In this document: positions 6,761 to 9,858 of the stretch, one piece after another
Layout: each line of letters opens with the position of its first letter
Position numbering within the stretch: position 1 is the stretch's first letter
From: an uncultured Verrucomicrobiota bacterium
Lineage (GTDB): Bacteria; Verrucomicrobiota; Verrucomicrobiae; Verrucomicrobiales; DEV007
Length of the DNA stretch: 9,858 bases
Reading direction: 5' to 3'
Assembly (NCBI GenBank): GCA_902591645.1
Contig: CACJBM010000070.1
Location: 1 to 9,858 of the forward strand
Position numbers and translations under genes: made by a program
The notes under the pieces: model-generated
The model's database searches: none
What the model saw: only the letters and a program-made list of their open reading frames with translations
What the model was told of the DNA's origin: nothing

Positions 6761-8200
6761 ATGAAAAGACTCCATCTGCATGATACTCTTTCGAGGAATC
6801 GATGTGAAATTTTCCCTGAGGATGGGGAAAATTTTAGGTTTTATTGCTGCGGACCTACCGTTTATGGTCCGGCCCATATTGGGAACTTCAGGGCATTTCT
6901 TGTTCAGGATCTTTTTCGGCGGGTCATAGAGCTTTCTGGTGTCAAAACATTACATGTTAGAAACATTACTGACGTGGATGATAAGACGATCCGCGAGGCG
7001 CAGAAGTCTGAGCTATCTTTGGTGGAATTCACTGCCGGATGGACTGAACGGTTTCATGAGGACGCCAAGCTATTAAACATGTTGGATCCGCACCTTGAGC
7101 CGAGCGCAGTACAACATATTCCTGAGCAAATCCAACTCATTGAGAAATTAATAGAAAATGGTAATGCCTATCCATCGGAAGATGGTTCAGTTTATTTTTC
7201 AGTAAAATCATATTCAAATTATGGAAAACTTACTCGCATTGATCAACGTGATCTTATGGCGGGAGCCGGAGAAACTGCTAATGATGCAGACGAATACGAG
7301 AAGGACCATGTTTGTGATTTTGTTTTGTGGAAAGCCAGGAAACCTGAGGATGGAGATAATTACTGGGACAGTCCCTGGGGCTCTGGTCGACCTGGGTGGC
7401 ACTTGGAGTGCAGTGCAATGGGAATGAAATATTTAGGAGAAACCTTTGACCTTCATGCAGGAGGCGTGGATTTATGTTTTCCTCACCATGAAAATGAAAT
7501 TGCGCAGAGTGAGGCATCTACTGGTAAAGAATTTGCTCGTCACTGGTTTCATAATGAACACCTGATGGTTGAGGGCAGCAAGATGAGTAAGAGCTTAGGT
7601 AATTTATACACACTTGCAGATATTAATGAACGAGGTTTTTCTGCAGCCGAGCTGAGATACTCTTTGCTCTCTGGCTCTTATCGGACAAAAATTAATTTTA
7701 GCTTTGATAGAATGAATGAGGCTAGGATCAATCTCAAACGGATTGCCTCTCTTGTTCAAAGTCTTGGGGGGGAGTTACCTTCATATGAAGAGCTTTGTGA
7801 GTGTGCTGTTTCTGGAAGCATGAATCTGGGTCCATTCGAATCTAGCTGGGATGCTTTGCTTGAGGATTTGAATGCACCGGCTGCTCTCGGTGAATTATTT
7901 GTTGCGATTAAACCTCTAGAAAAAGAATTAGCAGAGGGCAATGTGACTGAAGATACTAAAAAAGTGGCCCTACATGGTTTGGCTCTTTTAGTTCATGCTT
8001 TTGGTTGGGTCTTACCAGCACTTGAACTGGAACAATCAAGTTTAGATGTTCCTGACCATGTTAAGGATTTAGCAGAAAGAAGATGGATTGCAAAACAGGA
8101 AAAAGATTGGGATGAATCGGATCGCTTGAGAGATGCAGTCATTGACGAGGGCTGGGTAATTAAAGATTCTAAGGACGGTTACGAATTAGAACGATCTTAG
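6761..8200 (+). CDS. cysS: Cysteinyl-tRNA synthetase
   Basis: Class I aminoacyl-tRNA synthetase that charges tRNA-Cys with cysteine in the cytosol; 479 residues, within the bacterial range (E. coli 461). The Rossmann domain opens with [16 protein letters not shown], where HIGN (39-42) is the HIGH ATP-binding motif. KMSKS is exact at 274-278. The catalytic zinc ligands align as Cys30, Cys217 ([13 protein letters not shown]), His242 and Glu246 ([12 protein letters not shown]), offset by a constant eight residues from E. coli in the last three. The anticodon-binding helical domain runs from about 300, ending in '[15 protein letters not shown]...GW', typical of CysRS. The ATG at 6761 gives the standard N-terminus ([14 protein letters not shown]). 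There is no Shine-Dalgarno sequence. The gene is divergent from the lipoprotein gene and convergent with the DUF1593 gene, with only three bases between stop codons. Confidence 0.97.
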   Translation: MKRLHLHDTLSRNRCEIFPEDGENFRFYCCGPTVYGPAHIGNFRAFLVQDLFRRVIELSGVKTLHVRNITDVDDKTIREAQKSELSLVEFTAGWTERFHEDAKLLNMLDPHLEPSAVQHIPEQIQLIEKLIENGNAYPSEDGSVYFSVKSYSNYGKLTRIDQRDLMAGAGETANDADEYEKDHVCDFVLWKARKPEDGDNYWDSPWGSGRPGWHLECSAMGMKYLGETFDLHAGGVDLCFPHHENEIAQSEASTGKEFARHWFHNEHLMVEGSKMSKSLGNLYTLADINERGFSAAELRYSLLSGSYRTKINFSFDRMNEARINLKRIASLVQSLGGELPSYEELCECAVSGSMNLGPFESSWDALLEDLNAPAALGELFVAIKPLEKELAEGNVTEDTKKVALHGLALLVHAFGWVLPALELEQSSLDVPDHVKDLAERRWIAKQEKDWDESDRLRDAVIDEGWVIKDSKDGYELERS

Positions 8201-8203
8201 GAA

Positions 8204-9601
8204 TTAATTGGTCACTGTTATAACTGCGCGGCGATAACTAGTTAGGCTAGGTGATCCATTATCTTCGACTATAAGAATTAGGTGGATTTTGTTTGCCGAT
8301 GCTGGGGTCTTCTTATCGGACACAGTGACGCTAGTTTCTATCCCTTTCGAATGGCTAAGTTTAATGGGATGGCGATAATTCCCTGCTTCGTCGTAAATCA
8401 TCCAACGATAGGACATATCATCATTATCGGGATCCTGGCTTTGCTTTGCTGAAAATTTTGTAGTGCTTCCCGGTTCTGCATCTAAATATAGAACTTCTTT
8501 TGATTGGTTCCCGTTCAGTACAACGATTGGATTGTGATTAGCTTTTGAATATTCCTTATTAATGCACCAATCCATACGAGCAGCAAAGTCGTGCTGAAAA
8601 GCTTTTCTCCAGCGCCATATAGTGGCCTGATCTGATGTGTAATCTTTATTATTTATTTTTATAGTGTCTCTTGAATAGTGATTATTGGTCCATATTGGTC
8701 GTGCCTCTGCATAGGACTTATACAGTACGTACCTTCCCCCCCATCCTCCAAAGCTTGGACTAATTGACCATCCCAATCCATTTTTAATGAGACCTAGAAA
8801 TGAAGGCGTGTCTCCTTCCATGATGTAGGCTACCTTGGGATAAAGCTTACCTAGAGGACCATGGTTCTCTATGATATTTTCTTTGAGCCAAGGATTATCT
8901 ACCAAGTCAAAATGTTGCATAGGGCCGTTCTTATAGTGTCGATCTCCTGATATTCCGGTCCAAGTTGCCCGATGATATTCTTTCCAGCTATTACTCGGTG
9001 TGACGATATAGGAGAGGCTAGGGAATTCTTTCCTGATCCATTTGCCAGCATCATCCTGATCAGAAATGGTGTAAACTCTGAGGCTTGATAAGAGTTCTTT
9101 CATCTGCCTTTCAGATTTCCCCTTACTAGCGTCATGCAGTGCCTGTGCTAAGGTATTTGCTCCTCCCCAGACACTGATCCATAGAGGTCTAGGATCATTT
9201 TTATTGGCAGCCTCAATGATAAGTTTTGAACCTTCGGTGCTTTTTCCTGTTCCGACCGACTCCATCCCGTATCCTGATTGGCCACTTACTGTGAGCTTTA
9301 ACAGATGGTCGGGCTCTGGATATTTTTTGGAATGAATGAGTAAATTATTCCTTACTTTTGCATATGCGGAAACTTGCCTGCGTATGAGATCTTCCCGTGT
9401 TCTTGAGCGTAAGTGTTGTGAGGTAGTTGCTATTAGTCCCTCCACATCATATTCGTTGGAATAGACAAGAAAACGAACTAGAGATTCTTCATCGTCTGGT
9501 TCGTTGGAAATATCAGTCAGTACGATGACCCTTTCTCTGGCCTTACCCAAGGAAAGGATTAATGCACCCAAAAGAGCAAAACAAAGGATTCTATATTTCA
9601 A
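8204..9601 (-). CDS. Secreted DUF1593 / Sde182-family nucleoside-hydrolase-like protein
   Basis: A 465-residue exported protein of the DUF1593 (Sde182 nucleoside-hydrolase-like) family. The N-terminus is a Sec signal peptide (basic start KYR, hydrophobic core ILCFALLGALILSL, likely cleavage after GKA near residue 21). The mature part starts with VIVLTDISNEPDDEESLVRFL; Asp30, Asp36 and Asp37 match the calcium-binding aspartate cluster of nucleoside hydrolases. Other family blocks are WISVWGGANTLAQAL, the DQDDAGKWIRKEFP segment and MEGDTPSFLGLI. The last hundred or so residues look like the beta-sandwich C-domain of this family (SKQSQDPDNDDMSYRW-type segment). Sde_0182 of Saccharophagus was described as cellulose-binding; the enzyme activity of the family is not settled, and I infer only a periplasmic or extracellular role in glycan or nucleoside use. 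The start codon is TTG, directly after an in-frame TGA, and is required for a complete signal peptide. Confidence 0.85.
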   Translation of the reverse strand: MKYRILCFALLGALILSLGKARERVIVLTDISNEPDDEESLVRFLVYSNEYDVEGLIATTSQHLRSRTREDLIRRQVSAYAKVRNNLLIHSKKYPEPDHLLKLTVSGQSGYGMESVGTGKSTEGSKLIIEAANKNDPRPLWISVWGGANTLAQALHDASKGKSERQMKELLSSLRVYTISDQDDAGKWIRKEFPSLSYIVTPSNSWKEYHRATWTGISGDRHYKNGPMQHFDLVDNPWLKENIIENHGPLGKLYPKVAYIMEGDTPSFLGLIKNGLGWSISPSFGGWGGRYVLYKSYAEARPIWTNNHYSRDTIKINNKDYTSDQATIWRWRKAFQHDFAARMDWCINKEYSKANHNPIVVLNGNQSKEVLYLDAEPGSTTKFSAKQSQDPDNDDMSYRWMIYDEAGNYRHPIKLSHSKGIETSVTVSDKKTPASANKIHLILIVEDNGSPSLTSYRRAVITVTN

Positions 9602-9620
9602 TCAATAAAGTTGTTTTCTT

Positions 9621-9760
9621 TTAGTTTTTTTCAGTTTTGTACTCTCTTCTGATAATTGAAACTACTAGAATGCCTCCTCCGATGAGGAGCATTGTGATAG
9701 TAAGTTTTAGGTAGAGGCTTGCATCCCTTCCTGATATATTACTGCTTTATATTCTTTCAT
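9621..9760 (-). pseudogene. Short membrane-peptide reading frame, possibly frame-disrupted, upstream of the DUF1593 gene
   Basis: On the minus strand a frame open from 9746 to the TAA at 9621-9623 (41 codons) encodes a convincing membrane segment, MLLIGGGILVVSIIRR, followed by a charged tail EYKTEKN. Its only ATG is inside the helix (9690-9692), giving at most 23 residues. In the next frame an ATG at 9758-9760 opens a 17-codon frame, MKEYKAVIYQEGMQAST, which stops at 9707-9709 within the first one. Joining the two by a single-base shift in the overlap would give a small membrane protein of about 45 residues with a charged N-terminus and one helix. It could be a decayed gene, an assembly indel, the remnant of a longer gene's C-terminal anchor, or a genuine 23-residue peptide. 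It ends 19 bases before the TTG start of the DUF1593 gene, so they may share a transcript. Confidence 0.35.
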
Positions 9761-9833
9761 TAGAATAAGTTTATTGGATTAAGCTGTGGGTACAATTCTA
9801 AAATTGGCCACATTTTATAAGTTGAATTATTTA

Positions 9834-9855
9834 AAAAACGGGAAAGTGGGTTTTT
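9834..9855. repeat. Terminator-like A-tract/T-tract inverted repeat at window end
   Basis: AAAAAC (9834-9839) and GTTTTT (9850-9855) are inverted repeats around a purine-rich loop of ten bases. The stem is short and AT-rich, but the flanking A and T tracts give a two-way terminator appearance. What lies beyond is outside the window. The rest of 9761-9833 is AT-rich sequence without a gene; it includes CAATT-CTAA-AATTG (9793-9806), a weak hairpin, and TATAA-like boxes on the minus strand without matching -35 boxes. Confidence 0.25.
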
Positions 9856-9858
9856 AAC

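Noticed and set aside
7766..7772. G-run in cysS, and a similar C-run near 8736-8742 in the DUF1593 gene, as frameshift signals
   Set aside because: Both frames read through intact with family-typical sequence on either side.

Overview
The window is a moderately AT-rich bacterial chromosome segment carrying housekeeping and protein quality-control genes, with no mobile element, CRISPR array or RNA gene that I can see. The combination suggests a member of the PVC group, most likely a Verrucomicrobiota (Opitutae-like) bacterium. It has an mcsA-mcsB-clpC cluster outside a classical Firmicutes ctsR operon, a lipoprotein with a Gram-negative-style lipobox, and a secreted Sde182/DUF1593-family protein of the kind common in marine Verrucomicrobia and Bacteroidota. 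No gene start is preceded by a Shine-Dalgarno motif. The taxon is an inference from gene content, not from a marker phylogeny.

Layout. Bases 2-406 are the 3' end of a branched-chain aminotransferase gene (ilvE) cut by the window edge. After a 154-base spacer comes the tight three-gene set mcsA (561-1073), mcsB (1108-2214) and clpC (2233-4731), with gaps of 34 and 18 bases, so probably one transcript. An 87-base spacer separates it from a same-strand GT4 glycosyltransferase (4819-6081). This meets, tail to tail with 13 bases between, a small minus-strand lipoprotein with an STN-like domain (6095-6562). A 198-base divergent region with palindromes and a TATAAT box leads to cysS (6761-8200). cysS is convergent, with only 3 bases between, with a secreted DUF1593/Sde182 protein on the minus strand (8204-9601, TTG start). 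The last 257 bases hold a short, possibly frame-disrupted minus-strand membrane-peptide reading frame and AT-rich non-coding sequence.

How the genes work together. McsA activates the arginine kinase McsB. McsB marks proteins with phospho-arginine, and the ClpC N-domain recognises that mark and feeds the protein to ClpP. The key residues for each step are visible: zinc-finger CxxC pairs and a UVR segment in McsA; guanidino-kinase arginines, the active-site Cys and an RDxxRA allosteric motif in McsB; and the two pArg-pocket glutamates and an LGF ClpP-docking tripeptide in ClpC. The repressor CtsR, which heads this operon in Firmicutes, is absent here, as are recognisable CtsR or CIRCE operators. 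The arginine-phosphorylation degradation branch therefore appears to be retained under some other control. The other genes (glycosyltransferase, cysteinyl-tRNA synthetase, lipoprotein, DUF1593 protein) have no evident functional link to this cluster.
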